Below, in pieces: positions 25,385-34,492 of a stretch of DNA of 64,000 bases. The number at the start of each line of letters is the position of its first letter. Position 1 is the stretch's first letter. Made by a program: the position numbers and the translations under genes. Source of the DNA: JAJDZL01 sp047517965 (GTDB lineage Bacteria > Pseudomonadota > Gammaproteobacteria > Arenicellales > JAJDZL01); NCBI GenBank assembly GCA_047517965.1, contig JAKZRU010000006.1, positions 62,001-126,000 of the forward strand, given 5' to 3'. The notes under the pieces are model-generated. The model searched no databases. It saw only the letters and a program-made list of their open reading frames with translations, and was not told where the DNA came from.

Positions 25385-25672
25385 GTGAAAATTCGTCCAC
25401 TTCATGATCGAGTAGTCATTCGCAGGGTCGAAGACGAACGTAAAAGCCCTGGCGGTATCGTAATTCCTGATACCGCGGCTGAAAAACCCATGCAGGGTGA
25501 AGTTCTTGCCGTAGGAAATGGCAAAATTCAGGACGATGGAAGTATCCGTCCGCTTGACGTCAAAATCGGAGACAAGGTGTTGTTCGGCAAATACGCCGGC
25601 ACTGAATTCCGACAAGATGGCGAAGAAGTCCTCATGATGCGTGAAGACGACATCATGGCGGTAATTGAATAG
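25385..25672 (+). CDS. groES: co-chaperonin GroES
   Basis: Heptameric lid of the GroEL chaperonin. From GTG 25385 the product is 95 residues (VKIRPLHDRVVI), with GGAGGT four bases upstream. The mobile loop (SPGGIVIPDTAAEKP) and the C-terminal MREDDIMAVIE are typical. A longer frame from TTG 25373 would include the ribosome site and is rejected. It lies 40 bases before groEL and about 170 bases after the CIRCE element. Confidence 0.97.
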   Translation: MKIRPLHDRVVIRRVEDERKSPGGIVIPDTAAEKPMQGEVLAVGNGKIQDDGSIRPLDVKIGDKVLFGKYAGTEFRQDGEEVLMMREDDIMAVIE

Positions 25673-25712
25673 TTCGTTTAACAGATATTTAGGAGAACTG
25701 GAGAAATAATTT

Positions 25713-27341
25713 ATGGCTGCTAAAGAAGTCAAGTTCGGTGAGAGCGCCCGCAACAAGAAAATGAGAGGCGTCAACACACTCGCTGATGCTGTAAAAGTAA
25801 CTTTAGGCCCGAAAGGCCGTAATGTCGTGTTGGAGAAGTCATTTGGCTCACCAACTGTAACTAAGGACGGTGTATCCGTCGCGAAGGAAATCGAGCTGAA
25901 AGACAGGTTCGAGAACATGGGAGCGCAGATGCTCAAAGAAGTAGCGTCGAAGACCTCGGATGTTGCCGGAGACGGCACAACGACTGCGACCGTGCTTGCT
26001 CAAACTATGCTGCGTGAAGGGGTCAAGGCGGTTGCCGCTGGCATGAATCCGATGGATCTCAAGCGAGGAATCGACAAGGCCGTCAGTAGGGCTGTCGAAA
26101 GTATGCTAGAAATCTCTAAGCCTTGTTCCGATTACAAAGAAATTGCTCAGGTTGGTACAGTTTCCGCCAATGCCGATGAAAACGTTGGTGAAATTATTGC
26201 GGATTCAATGGAAAAGGTCGGTAAAGAAGGCGTCATCACCGTTGAAGAAGGATCGACTCTCGAAAACGAACTGGATACTGTTGAGGGTATGCAGTTTGAT
26301 CGAGGTTATTTGTCGCCTTACTTCATCAACAACCAGGACAGCATGTCTGTTGAACTGGAAAATCCGCTGATTTTGGTGCATGACAAGAAGGTCTCCAACA
26401 TTCGTGACTTGCTTCCGCTACTGGAGTCTGTTGCAAAGGCTGGACGTCCCCTTCTGGTGATTGCCGAAGATATTGAAGGCGAAGCTTTGGCTACGCTGGT
26501 TGTCAACAACATTCGTGGAATCGTCAAGGTTTGTGGCGTAAAAGCTCCAGGCTTTGGAGATCGACGAAAGGCGATGCTTCAGGATATAGCCATTTTGACA
26601 GCAGGTCAGGTTATTTCCGAAGAAGTCGGTATGACTCTGGAAAATGCAAAACTCGATGATCTAGGGTCTGCAAAGCGGATTCAGATTACGAAAGAAAATA
26701 CCACCATCATTGATGGCGCTGGCAAGACCGAGGATATCAATGGGCGCGTAAATCAGATTCGCGCGCAAATTGAAGAAGCCACCTCGGATTACGATCGCGA
26801 GAAAATGCAGGAACGAGTTGCCAAACTCGCAGGCGGCGTTGCGGTCATCAAAGTTGGCGCAGCAACTGAAGTCGAGATGAAGGAAAAGAAAGCCAGAGTC
26901 GAAGACGCATTGCATGCGACACGCGCAGCTGTTGAAGAAGGTGTAGTTCCCGGTGGCGGAGTAGCGATGGTGCGAGCCATTAGTGATGTTGCAGAACTTA
27001 AGGGAGCGAACGACGATCAGAATGTTGGCATCAGAATTGTCCAGCGATCTCTGGAAGAGCCACTTCGACAAATCGTTGCAAACGCTGGTGATGACAGCTC
27101 AGTTGTGCTGAACAAGGTGAAGGAAAACGAAGGCAACTATGGTTATAACGCTGCGACTGGCGAGTACGGCGATATGATCGCAATGGGTATTCTCGACCCA
27201 ACCAAGGTTGCTCGAGCAGCGCTTCAGAATGCCGCTTCAATTGCTGGCTTGATGATCACGACCGAAGCCATGGTCGCTGAGCTTCCTGATGACAGACCTG
27301 CCATGCCGGCGGGACCACCGGATATGGGCGGCATGATGTAA
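25713..27341 (+). CDS. groEL: chaperonin GroEL
   Basis: The 542-residue 60-kDa chaperonin folds proteins in an ATP-driven cycle with GroES. ATP-binding GDGTTTATVL, the GPKGRNVVLEKSFG segment and the conserved VVPGGGVAMVRA are intact. The C-terminus has a shorter GGM tail (PPDMGGMM) than E. coli. It follows groES in an operon ended by a strong terminator. Confidence 0.98.
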   Translation: MAAKEVKFGESARNKKMRGVNTLADAVKVTLGPKGRNVVLEKSFGSPTVTKDGVSVAKEIELKDRFENMGAQMLKEVASKTSDVAGDGTTTATVLAQTMLREGVKAVAAGMNPMDLKRGIDKAVSRAVESMLEISKPCSDYKEIAQVGTVSANADENVGEIIADSMEKVGKEGVITVEEGSTLENELDTVEGMQFDRGYLSPYFINNQDSMSVELENPLILVHDKKVSNIRDLLPLLESVAKAGRPLLVIAEDIEGEALATLVVNNIRGIVKVCGVKAPGFGDRRKAMLQDIAILTAGQVISEEVGMTLENAKLDDLGSAKRIQITKENTTIIDGAGKTEDINGRVNQIRAQIEEATSDYDREKMQERVAKLAGGVAVIKVGAATEVEMKEKKARVEDALHATRAAVEEGVVPGGGVAMVRAISDVAELKGANDDQNVGIRIVQRSLEEPLRQIVANAGDDSSVVLNKVKENEGNYGYNAATGEYGDMIAMGILDPTKVARAALQNAASIAGLMITTEAMVAELPDDRPAMPAGPPDMGGMM

Positions 27342-27361
27342 TCAGCCGTTTTTCGGAATAA

Positions 27362-27390
27362 AAAGCCCTGCTTCGGCAGGGCTTTTTTTT
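27362..27390 (+). terminator. Rho-independent terminator of groESL
   Basis: A ten-base-pair stem AAAGCCCTGC / GCAGGGCTTT closed by a stable TTCG tetraloop and followed by a T run (27383-27390), starting 21 bases after the groEL stop. Confidence 0.95.
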
Positions 27391-27607
27391 GGAGTGATCA
27401 GGCAGAAGTAACCTAATCTTGCAGTTTGAGTGAAAATCCTTAATACTACAGTTGCATTGAGAGCATAGATAATGGATTGAAAACATGAAAAAAAGTGCAG
27501 AAAACTTTACCGCAAAGGCATAAACGGCTGCTAATCTGACAACTTTCTAGGTGAAACGACTGGCAAAGCGTCGAAATTATCCGACTAACCCAGCTCAAAC
27601 TTAATAC

Positions 27608-28411
27608 TTAAATTCCGAACATTAAAGCTGTGAGAATATAGTCGACCCCGAGGATTGCTAGCGAGGCGGTTACAACCGTTCGTGTCGTTGCGCTGCTGAT
27701 GCCTTCTGCGGACGGATAAGCATCGTAGCCCTCAAATACCGCAATCCAGGTGACGATAATGCCGAACGCTACGCTTTTTATCATTCCGTTCAGTAAGTCC
27801 TCGTATAAATCTACCCCTTCTTGAATGGCGGACCAATACACGCCTGAATCTACTCCAAGCTGTATGACGCCGACAAAATAACCGCCCAATATGCCGACGA
27901 ATGTGAACATTGCACAAAGCAGAGGTACGGCAATCATACCTGCGAGCAGCCGTGGTGCCACAACTCTCTCAACTGGATTGACTGCCATCATTTCAAGTGC
28001 AGCAAGCTGTTCGGTTGTTTTCATCAGGCCAATTTCGGCTGTTAGTGCAGACCCAGCTCTTCCGGTATACAGCAGAGCCGACAGAACCGGTCCCAGCTCA
28101 CGCGTCAGACTGAGGGCGACCAACAAACCGAGTGAGCTTTCGGCACCAAAGTCGATCAGAGTGTAATACCCCTGAAAGCCCAACACCATTCCTACGAATG
28201 CTCCTGCCACGACTGTGATTAATACTGTAAGTACGCCGACCGAGTACAGCTGCCTCACGACAAGCGAAGGGCGTGCCGCAATTACCGGAAACTTAGCTAC
28301 GGTTCGACAGAGGAATATCGTTGCCTTTCCCAGTCGCTCGACCGCTTGAATGGTTGTTGCACCAATAGATCGTACCCAGTCGAGCGGATTATGGCTGGCC
28401 AAGAAGCTCAC
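27608..28411 (-). CDS. mlaE: MlaE, phospholipid ABC transporter permease
   Basis: Inner-membrane permease of the Mla system. About 267 residues from GTG 28411; a TTG at 28402, with GAGGTG six bases upstream, is an alternative. The MlaE core is clear: VGVLTVLITVVAGAFVGMVLGFQG, SLTRELGPVLSALLYTGRAGSA, EIGLMKTTEQLAALEMMAVNP and KSVAFGIIVTW. It overlaps the mlaF 3' end by about 23 bases. mlaD and mlaB are about 26 kb away on the other strand. Confidence 0.92.
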   Translation of the reverse strand: MSFLASHNPLDWVRSIGATTIQAVERLGKATIFLCRTVAKFPVIAARPSLVVRQLYSVGVLTVLITVVAGAFVGMVLGFQGYYTLIDFGAESSLGLLVALSLTRELGPVLSALLYTGRAGSALTAEIGLMKTTEQLAALEMMAVNPVERVVAPRLLAGMIAVPLLCAMFTFVGILGGYFVGVIQLGVDSGVYWSAIQEGVDLYEDLLNGMIKSVAFGIIVTWIAVFEGYDAYPSAEGISSATTRTVVTASLAILGVDYILTALMFGI

Positions 28412-29219
28412 CTCTGTAGTCGTTGGCTGGGTAGTGGAACGGAACAGGGCCGTCGGGCAGTCCGTGCAGAAATTGTCGTACCTCAGGTTGCGTGCTCTGC
28501 AGAAGTTCTTTGGGTGTGCCGCTGGCGAGCAACATTCCATCGCCTAGCAGGAATACATGGTCGGCGATGCTCAGCCCTTCTTCGACATCATGGGTGACGA
28601 CGATGGAAGTCGTATTCAAGGCATCGGTCAGTTCGCGTACTAGTTTGGTAATTACGCCCAGAGAAATCGGGTCCAATCCGGTAAAAGGTTCGTCACAGAG
28701 CAACAATTCTGGATCCATTGCGGTCGCTCTTGCCAGAGCAACTCGCCTGCTCATGCCGCCGGAAAGCTCTGATGGCATCAAGTTCTGCGTGCCACGAAGA
28801 CCCACTTGCTCAAGTTTCATGAGCACCAGTTTTCGAATTAATGTTTCAGGCAGATTGGTATTTTCTCGTAAAGGGAAGGCGACGTTTTCGAACACATTTA
28901 GATCGGTCAGCAGCGCATTGGATTGAAACATCATGCCCATTTTGCGTCGCATGTCGAAAAGTTCCGACTCTTTTAGCAGTGACACCTGTTGGTCAAATAC
29001 ACGAATCGTTCCGCGAGTCGGTTTTAGTCGACCGCAAATCATGTTGAGCAGGGTAGATTTACCGCATCCGCTAGGTCCCATGATGACACTGACGCCATGC
29101 CAAGGGACTTCTATGCTAACATTGGAATAGACTGATTTCTGACCGAAGAAGAATTCAATTCTTTCAATCGAAACGATAGATTTGCTTTGCCCCGACGGCG
29201 GATAAGTGTTCAAGTGCAA
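28389..29219 (-). CDS. mlaF: MlaF, phospholipid ABC transporter ATPase
   Basis: Cytoplasmic ATPase that drives MlaE. The 276-residue protein has Walker A GPSGCGKST, signature LSGGM, Walker B LLLCDEPF followed by TGLDPIS, and the switch histidine in VVTHDVEE. The C-terminal extension (FLHGLPDGPVPFHYPA) matches the part of MlaF that docks on neighbouring subunits and MlaB. The start is probably TTG 29219; no better start is seen. It is divergent from lptC, with 67 bases between. Confidence 0.93.
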   Translation of the reverse strand: MHLNTYPPSGQSKSIVSIERIEFFFGQKSVYSNVSIEVPWHGVSVIMGPSGCGKSTLLNMICGRLKPTRGTIRVFDQQVSLLKESELFDMRRKMGMMFQSNALLTDLNVFENVAFPLRENTNLPETLIRKLVLMKLEQVGLRGTQNLMPSELSGGMSRRVALARATAMDPELLLCDEPFTGLDPISLGVITKLVRELTDALNTTSIVVTHDVEEGLSIADHVFLLGDGMLLASGTPKELLQSTQPEVRQFLHGLPDGPVPFHYPANDYRGELLGQP

Positions 29220-29286
29220 ATAACCGGATGGCCGATGTGTTCAAAGCATTGAGCGTTTCTTCAGAGCTTCCGCTCTTGGTGTCGGA

Positions 29287-29715
29287 ATGAGGTGGATAAT
29301 CAGTATCAGCCTGGTTGCTGTCAGCATTCTTACGATTATAGTCGTGTTCGGCAGTCGGAATGATGGCGACGTGGCAACTGAGCCAATCTCCATTGAACGC
29401 CAACGCACGATGAGCAACGTGAAAATAGTGGGAGCTGCGTCCGAATCAGGAGTGAACTACACGATTGAAGCAGAAGCCCTTCGACAGTTTCCGAATCGAG
29501 GAATCAGTGAACTGGAACGACCGCGAATTTATCAGTACTATCCGGATGGTACATATCGGCAAACCAGGGCCAATTCAGGTGTATACCATGAAAGCACGAA
29601 CGTCGTAGTGTTGAAGGGAGATGTGGCCGTTGCTTTGACTAAGAAAGATCAGCCAGGCTCTGTTGTCTCCCATATGGATACGCTGACCATAGAACTGAAT
29701 CACGCTCTGGAATAG
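29287..29715 (+). CDS. lptC: LPS export protein LptC
   Basis: Bitopic inner-membrane protein that passes LPS from LptB2FG to LptA. The 142-residue product has one N-terminal helix (WIISISLVAVSILTIIVVF) and a periplasmic jellyroll domain, including the SGVNYTIEAEALRQFPNRGISELERP region. The usual kdsD and kdsC genes are missing upstream; mlaF lies there in the opposite direction. Confidence 0.88.
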   Translation: MRWIISISLVAVSILTIIVVFGSRNDGDVATEPISIERQRTMSNVKIVGAASESGVNYTIEAEALRQFPNRGISELERPRIYQYYPDGTYRQTRANSGVYHESTNVVVLKGDVAVALTKKDQPGSVVSHMDTLTIELNHALE

Positions 29716-29766
29716 GTGAGTTTCATTTACTCACAAAGTTCGTTTATTTTCACTATCATTGCATTT

Positions 29767-30282
29767 ATGAACAATAAAAAAATATTCCTACATTATTTAA
29801 GATTCATATTTGTAGCGGCTGTGTGTGCCACAGTGTGGGCTTCAGCATGGGCCCAAGAAAACAGATTCCAAATCAGTGCGAACTCGGTAACCTACAATCA
29901 GGAAAGTTCCACTGGTGTGTTTAGCGGCAATGTAGTCATTACACGAGGAGACGTGAAACTCAATGCCGCTTGGGCAGAGTACTCAATCAGCGAGAACGGA
30001 ACAGGCAGGGCTGTCGCGCGTGGCTCTCCCTTGACTGTGAGCATTGGTATGCCGGAAGATGGTGAATCCTATTTAACCGGAACGGCGAAAAATGCCACTA
30101 TTGATTATGAGTTGGATCAGATTGAACTGAAAGGTGATGTTCAGATCAAGCAGAATAATACACTGTTGACTGCGCACTCGGCGGTTTACGACATAGAATC
30201 CGGTGAAATCAGGACCTTTGCCGATCAAGATGCTGGCACCACCGATAGTCGAACAACCATCATCATTGAAAGCGTAAACTGA
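29767..30282 (+). CDS. lptA: LPS transport periplasmic protein LptA
   Basis: Periplasmic bridge protein whose jellyroll units oligomerise between LptC and LptD. From ATG 29767 it has 171 residues; a signal peptide probably cleaves after ASAWA. The OstA-like repeats (FQISANSVTYNQESSTGVFSG, GDVKLNAAWAEY, IDYELDQIELKGDVQIKQ) are visible. An upstream start (29716) would merge a second hydrophobic stretch and is less likely. lptB follows 5 bases later. Confidence 0.92.
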   Translation: MNNKKIFLHYLRFIFVAAVCATVWASAWAQENRFQISANSVTYNQESSTGVFSGNVVITRGDVKLNAAWAEYSISENGTGRAVARGSPLTVSIGMPEDGESYLTGTAKNATIDYELDQIELKGDVQIKQNNTLLTAHSAVYDIESGEIRTFADQDAGTTDSRTTIIIESVN

Positions 30283-30287
30283 TCGGC

Positions 30288-31067
30288 GTGCACCGCATGC
30301 AGGAAACCGTAGCCGAAAGGCAGGCGAAAGGTACTCCAGAATTCGGCCGTCTTGATATCAGAGATATCAGCAAGTCGTTCAAGTCTCGACCGGTTGTGAA
30401 ATCAGTCAGCCTGCATGTGGACACGGGCGAAATAATTGGGTTGCTTGGCCCCAATGGTGCAGGTAAAACAACCTGCTTCAACCTCATCATCGGTTTGGAG
30501 GCATGTGATCGAGGAGCGATTATGCTGGATGGCGTCAATATCTCCAAATTGCCGATGTATGCTCGTGCCAGACTGGGAATCGGATATCTTCCGCAGGAAC
30601 CCTCTGTTTTTCGTCGACTCAGTGTCGAGGACAATGTCAAAGCAGTTCTTGAGACCAGAAAGGAGATGACGCGCACTCAGCAAAAGCAGATTCTTAATGA
30701 TTTACTGGAGGAATTTCAGATTGCCCACCTTCGCAAACAGTTGGCTAGAACGTTGTCCGGCGGTGAGCGGCGTCGGGTGGAGATTGCACGCGCAATCGCA
30801 CTGCGCCCCCGTTTCATGCTTCTGGACGAGCCATTCGCTGGTGTTGACCCAATTGCGGTGGAGGATGTCGTTACTATGATTAGATGGATGAGCCGGAGAA
30901 ATGTAGGCATCTTGATAACAGACCACAGCGTTCGTGAAACCCTGAAAATCTGCACTAGGGCTCACATTCTGAGTCATGGTGAATTGATCGTTTCAGGTGC
31001 TGCGGATCAAATTCTGAATAATCCTGTCGCAAAGAAATTCTATCTTGGAGAGAATTTCCGAATCTAG
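30288..31067 (+). CDS. lptB: LPS export ABC transporter ATPase LptB
   Basis: ATPase that powers LPS extraction with LptFG. It has up to 259 residues (GTG 30288; ATG 30297 is an alternative). Walker A GPNGAGKTTCFN, the Q-loop YLPQEPSVFRRLSVEDN, signature LSGGERRRVEIARA, Walker B MLLDEPFAGVDPIAV and the switch TDHSVRE are all typical of LptB. lptFG are not in the window. Confidence 0.95.
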   Translation: MHRMQETVAERQAKGTPEFGRLDIRDISKSFKSRPVVKSVSLHVDTGEIIGLLGPNGAGKTTCFNLIIGLEACDRGAIMLDGVNISKLPMYARARLGIGYLPQEPSVFRRLSVEDNVKAVLETRKEMTRTQQKQILNDLLEEFQIAHLRKQLARTLSGGERRRVEIARAIALRPRFMLLDEPFAGVDPIAVEDVVTMIRWMSRRNVGILITDHSVRETLKICTRAHILSHGELIVSGAADQILNNPVAKKFYLGENFRI

Positions 31068-31192
31068 TATCGTAATCTCATCTGATTTGAATTTGTATAT
31101 TCCGTGAGCTTTCGGATATTGTAGAATGGAAAAACAATTGACTGTGTATTGGATCGAAGTGCATCCATCATTCAGCAAAAGTTAGTTTGTTA

Positions 31193-32575
31193 ATGAGACA
31201 GCGAACAGAATTAAGGCAACGACAGAAACCGGAATTCAATGCGCGTTTTTCTGCTGCTGTGCGGGTTCTGCAAATGCCTAGTTCTGAGTTAGCGGAAGAA
31301 GTTCGAGATGTTCTCGACAGCAATCCTCTGCTGGAAGAATTTGAACCTGAACTTTCCGATAAGGCTGATGAATTCTATTCGCCAGGCGAATATCCGCCTC
31401 CCGCCTCTAACGCCTCAGAGATTGATACTGATGATATTCTGGAGCTTGCTGCACACGCTCAGAGTGTGTCGACAATTCGGGATCACTTAGTTCAACAGAT
31501 ACGCAATTCTGGTCTGTCAGGCAGGCAGCGCGTCATTGTTGAGATGATCGTTGAATCGGTGGATGACCGTGGATATCTTGCTGAACCACTCACGGAAATT
31601 CTGGAAGTTCTCCCGCCCGATGTGGATCTGCGAGAGGTGGAATTGGCACTGGCAATTGTTCAGCAATTTGACCCGCCAGGTGTCGCAGCCCGAAACCTTC
31701 AGGAATGTCTGTACATTCAACTAGACCACATCAAGGCCTCCAAAACAGTACGCAAAAATGCTCAAAACATTCTTCTCAATCATTTGGAACTGCTGTCTGA
31801 CATGGAGCTTGGTCAGATCAGCATCAAGTCGGAATGTGACCTGGAAGAAGTCCGCGCTGCCGTTGATCTGATTCAATCGCTGAATCCGGCGCCTGGCAAC
31901 GAATTCGGAGCTTCGGCAGTTGCTGTAGTTCCAGATGTAATTGCTCGAAAAATTGGCGATCAGTGGAGCGTTGAATTGAATTCGGATATTTTGCCGAAAT
32001 TAAGGATATCGTCGAGTTATCAGTCAATGGTCCGCAGCGCCAGGAAAGCGGCTGATACTCGGTATCTGAAAAGCAGTTTGAACCGAGCGACCTCATTTCT
32101 TGAAGATCTAAACAGGCGTCACGAGACTATCTTGCGTGTCGCACGCACACTCGTCATGCACCAGCAGTCATTTCTCGAGCATGGAGAACATGCGATGAAA
32201 CCGTTGACGTTGCGTGAAGTGGCAGAGTCTCTGGAGCTGCATGAATCAACAGTCAGTCGAACCTGTTCGCGCAAATATATAATGACGCCAAGAGGCACTT
32301 ACGAATTAAAGTATTTATTTTCCTATCGGATCAGAAGCGACACTGGAGAAGATGAATCGGCTCTGTCAATTAAGCACAAATTGTTGCAACTTGTCGAGCA
32401 GGAAGATGGGCGATCGCCCCTCAGCGATCAACAAATTACAGAACAGTTACGCGGCAGTGGAATACGAATTGCACGTCGAACGGTTGCAAAATATCGATCA
32501 AGTATGCGTATTCCAACTCGGAGAAAGCGTAAAGCGATTGCAATAAATCAGATGCCAAACAGAGAGGTGATGTGA
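31193..32575 (+). CDS. rpoN: RNA polymerase sigma-54 factor
   Basis: Alternative sigma factor needing enhancer-binding ATPases. About 460 residues. Region I is glutamine/leucine-rich with VLQMPSSELAEEV; the core-binding region follows. The DNA-binding domain has LTLREVAESLELHESTVSR and the RpoN box ARRTVAKYR near the C-terminus. A 125-base gap after lptB and the order rpoN-hpf-ptsN are conserved in proteobacteria. ATG 31193 is the likely start. Confidence 0.96.
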   Translation: MRQRTELRQRQKPEFNARFSAAVRVLQMPSSELAEEVRDVLDSNPLLEEFEPELSDKADEFYSPGEYPPPASNASEIDTDDILELAAHAQSVSTIRDHLVQQIRNSGLSGRQRVIVEMIVESVDDRGYLAEPLTEILEVLPPDVDLREVELALAIVQQFDPPGVAARNLQECLYIQLDHIKASKTVRKNAQNILLNHLELLSDMELGQISIKSECDLEEVRAAVDLIQSLNPAPGNEFGASAVAVVPDVIARKIGDQWSVELNSDILPKLRISSSYQSMVRSARKAADTRYLKSSLNRATSFLEDLNRRHETILRVARTLVMHQQSFLEHGEHAMKPLTLREVAESLELHESTVSRTCSRKYIMTPRGTYELKYLFSYRIRSDTGEDESALSIKHKLLQLVEQEDGRSPLSDQQITEQLRGSGIRIARRTVAKYRSSMRIPTRRKRKAIAINQMPNREVM

Positions 32576-32898
32576 TGGAAATTTCAGTAACTGGGCACCA
32601 AGTAAATATTACGGATGTAATTCGTGAATATGTGAACAAGAGATTGAAAAAAGTAGGTAATCACTTTCGCCAACCTACGACAGTCGATGTGGTTCTGCAT
32701 AAAGAGAAATCATCGTTCCAGTCGGAAGCGACGATTCATGGTCGTAAAATAGCCATTCACGCCAAATCCGAAGCAACCGACATATTTGTGGCCATTGATG
32801 CCATGTCTAGCAAACTAGATCGGCAGATTGTCAAACACAAGGAAAGACTTACGGATCACGGTCGACACAGCGATCGGCAACGAACAATTCGTAGTTAG
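32575..32898 (+). CDS. hpf: ribosome hibernation-promoting factor (short form)
   Basis: A 107-residue HPF/YfiA-type protein binding the 30S decoding centre to inactivate ribosomes. It lacks the C-terminal dimerisation domain of long HPF. ISVTGHQVNITDVIREYVNKRL and the basic HKEKSSFQSEATIHGRK region are typical. The ATG overlaps the rpoN stop (TGATG) after AGAGAGG. Confidence 0.93.
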   Translation: MEISVTGHQVNITDVIREYVNKRLKKVGNHFRQPTTVDVVLHKEKSSFQSEATIHGRKIAIHAKSEATDIFVAIDAMSSKLDRQIVKHKERLTDHGRHSDRQRTIRS

Positions 32899-32900
32899 CG

Positions 32901-33431
32901 ATGAGCGACAGTTCAGATCACTCATCAGATGGCGTACTTTCTGAATATGAAACTCGACTGAGAGAGGTATTCTCTCCAGAGCGAATACAAACCGATGTGC
33001 AGGTTTCAAGTTTGAAACGCATGATCGAGTTAATTTCGGGTCTGTTTACAAAGAACAACCAGCACGCCATCGACAAAGATACTGTCTTTCGTGCACTGCT
33101 TGAGCGTGAAAGACTTGGCAGTACATGCGTTGGCAACGGTGTTGCGTTACCACACGGTCGCCTAAACGGTTTGCCGAATGCAGTTGGGGCGATCATGCGC
33201 ATGAAAACACCTCTAGACATGGATGCCAGCGATGAAAAGCCAGTTTTTATTGTATGCGGCTTACTCGTTCCCGCCGATTGTGCGGACGCGCACATCAAGA
33301 TTTTAGCGAAGCTGGCTCGAGGATTCGAGGAGCACAACCTGCATCAACGCATGATGGGGGCAGAGGATTCAGAAGCAATATTTGTGGAGATTGTTAAGTT
33401 TGATGCCGAACTGACTCGGATCGGAAACTGA
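32901..33431 (+). CDS. ptsN: nitrogen-regulatory PTS EIIA component
   Basis: EIIA-Ntr phosphocarrier that signals nitrogen/potassium and carbon status. It has 176 residues with an extra ~20-residue N-terminus. The phosphorylated residue is His85 in GVALPHGR. It starts 2 bases after hpf. The usual rapZ and npr are not found downstream, where the strand is empty for about 230 bases. Confidence 0.94.
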   Translation: MSDSSDHSSDGVLSEYETRLREVFSPERIQTDVQVSSLKRMIELISGLFTKNNQHAIDKDTVFRALLERERLGSTCVGNGVALPHGRLNGLPNAVGAIMRMKTPLDMDASDEKPVFIVCGLLVPADCADAHIKILAKLARGFEEHNLHQRMMGAEDSEAIFVEIVKFDAELTRIGN

Positions 33432-33662
33432 TTTTGAAAAGATCATAGTTGCGTGCCTCAGCTCTTACATGCTTGTAAGGCAGGGCTCTGCAGGACGTGG
33501 TTTTTACTGCAACAAATTTTTGCTAGTGCCCGTTGAGCGGTTTATGCTGGATCGTCTACGGTACGGAAAGTGCCAGAATGAGTAATTGTGATTTGCAATT
33601 ACCCCCAAAACCTACTTACAATGATTACGACTAAGTGAAACAGGAATTTAGGTTTAATTTTA

Positions 33663-34316
33663 ATGAATATATCGCTGGCCGAGGAGATACTTCTATTACT
33701 GCTCGACGATGAAAAGGGCACACTCCCGCCAGTCCCACAGTTGACGCTACATTTCGTTTTGGCGGGTGCGCTGCTGATGGAACTGGCGATCAACAACAGG
33801 GTAGACTGTGATATCGATTCGTTTACGATAGTGGATGAGACTCCAGTCGGGGATCCCATTCTAGACAAGTTTTTGGGCAAAATGTGCCGTCAGCCTGAAG
33901 AGCACGAAGTAAAGTTCTGGATTAATTCAATCGCGGATGAAGGAGCAGAAATCGTTGACTTGGGCTTTCAACGACTAGTTGAAAGAGGCATTCTTGGTGA
34001 ATCCGAAAAACGCTTTTTGTGGGTGATGAAAACCCGTTCCTACCCGACTATCGACGGCACCGTTGAAAAGGAAGTCAAACTTCGCATCATGAATATCCTT
34101 TACAGCGATGAAATTCCCGACCAGAGAGATGTAGTCATTTTCTGTCTGATGGATGCCTGCGATATGTTTCGAACGTTGCTTGGTCCCGCGGAACTAAACC
34201 GAATGCGATCTAGAATCACTGAAGTCTCCAGACTTGATCTCATCGGACAAGCAACAACCAGACTGATTCGAGAAATTCAGGTAGCGCTAGTAGCGACCCA
34301 CGCTCCGTTGTTTTAG
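33663..34316 (+). CDS. GPP34 family protein (bacterial GOLPH3/Vps74 homologue)
   Basis: A 217-residue all-helical protein resembling eukaryotic Golgi phosphoprotein 3. The N-terminus LAEEILLLLLDDEKGTLPP, then FVLAGALLMELAINNRVDC, the PVGDPILDKFL segment, RLVERGILG and late helices LMDACDMFRTLLGP are family hallmarks. GOLPH3 binds phosphatidylinositol-4-phosphate and glycosyltransferase tails in eukaryotes; the bacterial role is unknown, possibly membrane-lipid or glycosyltransferase association. There is no signal peptide. It stands alone between ptsN and the convergent TRAP genes. Confidence 0.85.
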   Translation: MNISLAEEILLLLLDDEKGTLPPVPQLTLHFVLAGALLMELAINNRVDCDIDSFTIVDETPVGDPILDKFLGKMCRQPEEHEVKFWINSIADEGAEIVDLGFQRLVERGILGESEKRFLWVMKTRSYPTIDGTVEKEVKLRIMNILYSDEIPDQRDVVIFCLMDACDMFRTLLGPAELNRMRSRITEVSRLDLIGQATTRLIREIQVALVATHAPLF

Positions 34317-34337
34317 ACTTCTTGATCCCTCAAATTA

Positions 34338-34363
34338 CAGCCAAAGATTTGCAGATTTGGCTG
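34338..34363. terminator. inverted repeat between convergent genes, possible weak terminator
   Basis: CAGCCAAA and TTTGGCTG form an 8-bp stem with a 10-base loop, 22 bases after the GPP34 stop. No T run follows on either strand, so a terminator role is uncertain. Confidence 0.35.
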
Positions 34364-34492
34364 GCAGCGAACGGAAGTTCGTTGAAGAATTTTTTCAATC
34401 GCTAGTCCGTTTTGCGACTAGACAATCTGCAATCTTCAAGTGAAGCAAGTTGCCTCCAGCCATGAATTCGTACAGCACGAATTGCAACTAAA

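Noticed and set aside
33463..33510. Small hairpins after ptsN (CTTACA/TGTAAG and GCAG/CTGC)
   Set aside because: Stems are short and the T-rich tract is displaced, so a terminator cannot be supported.
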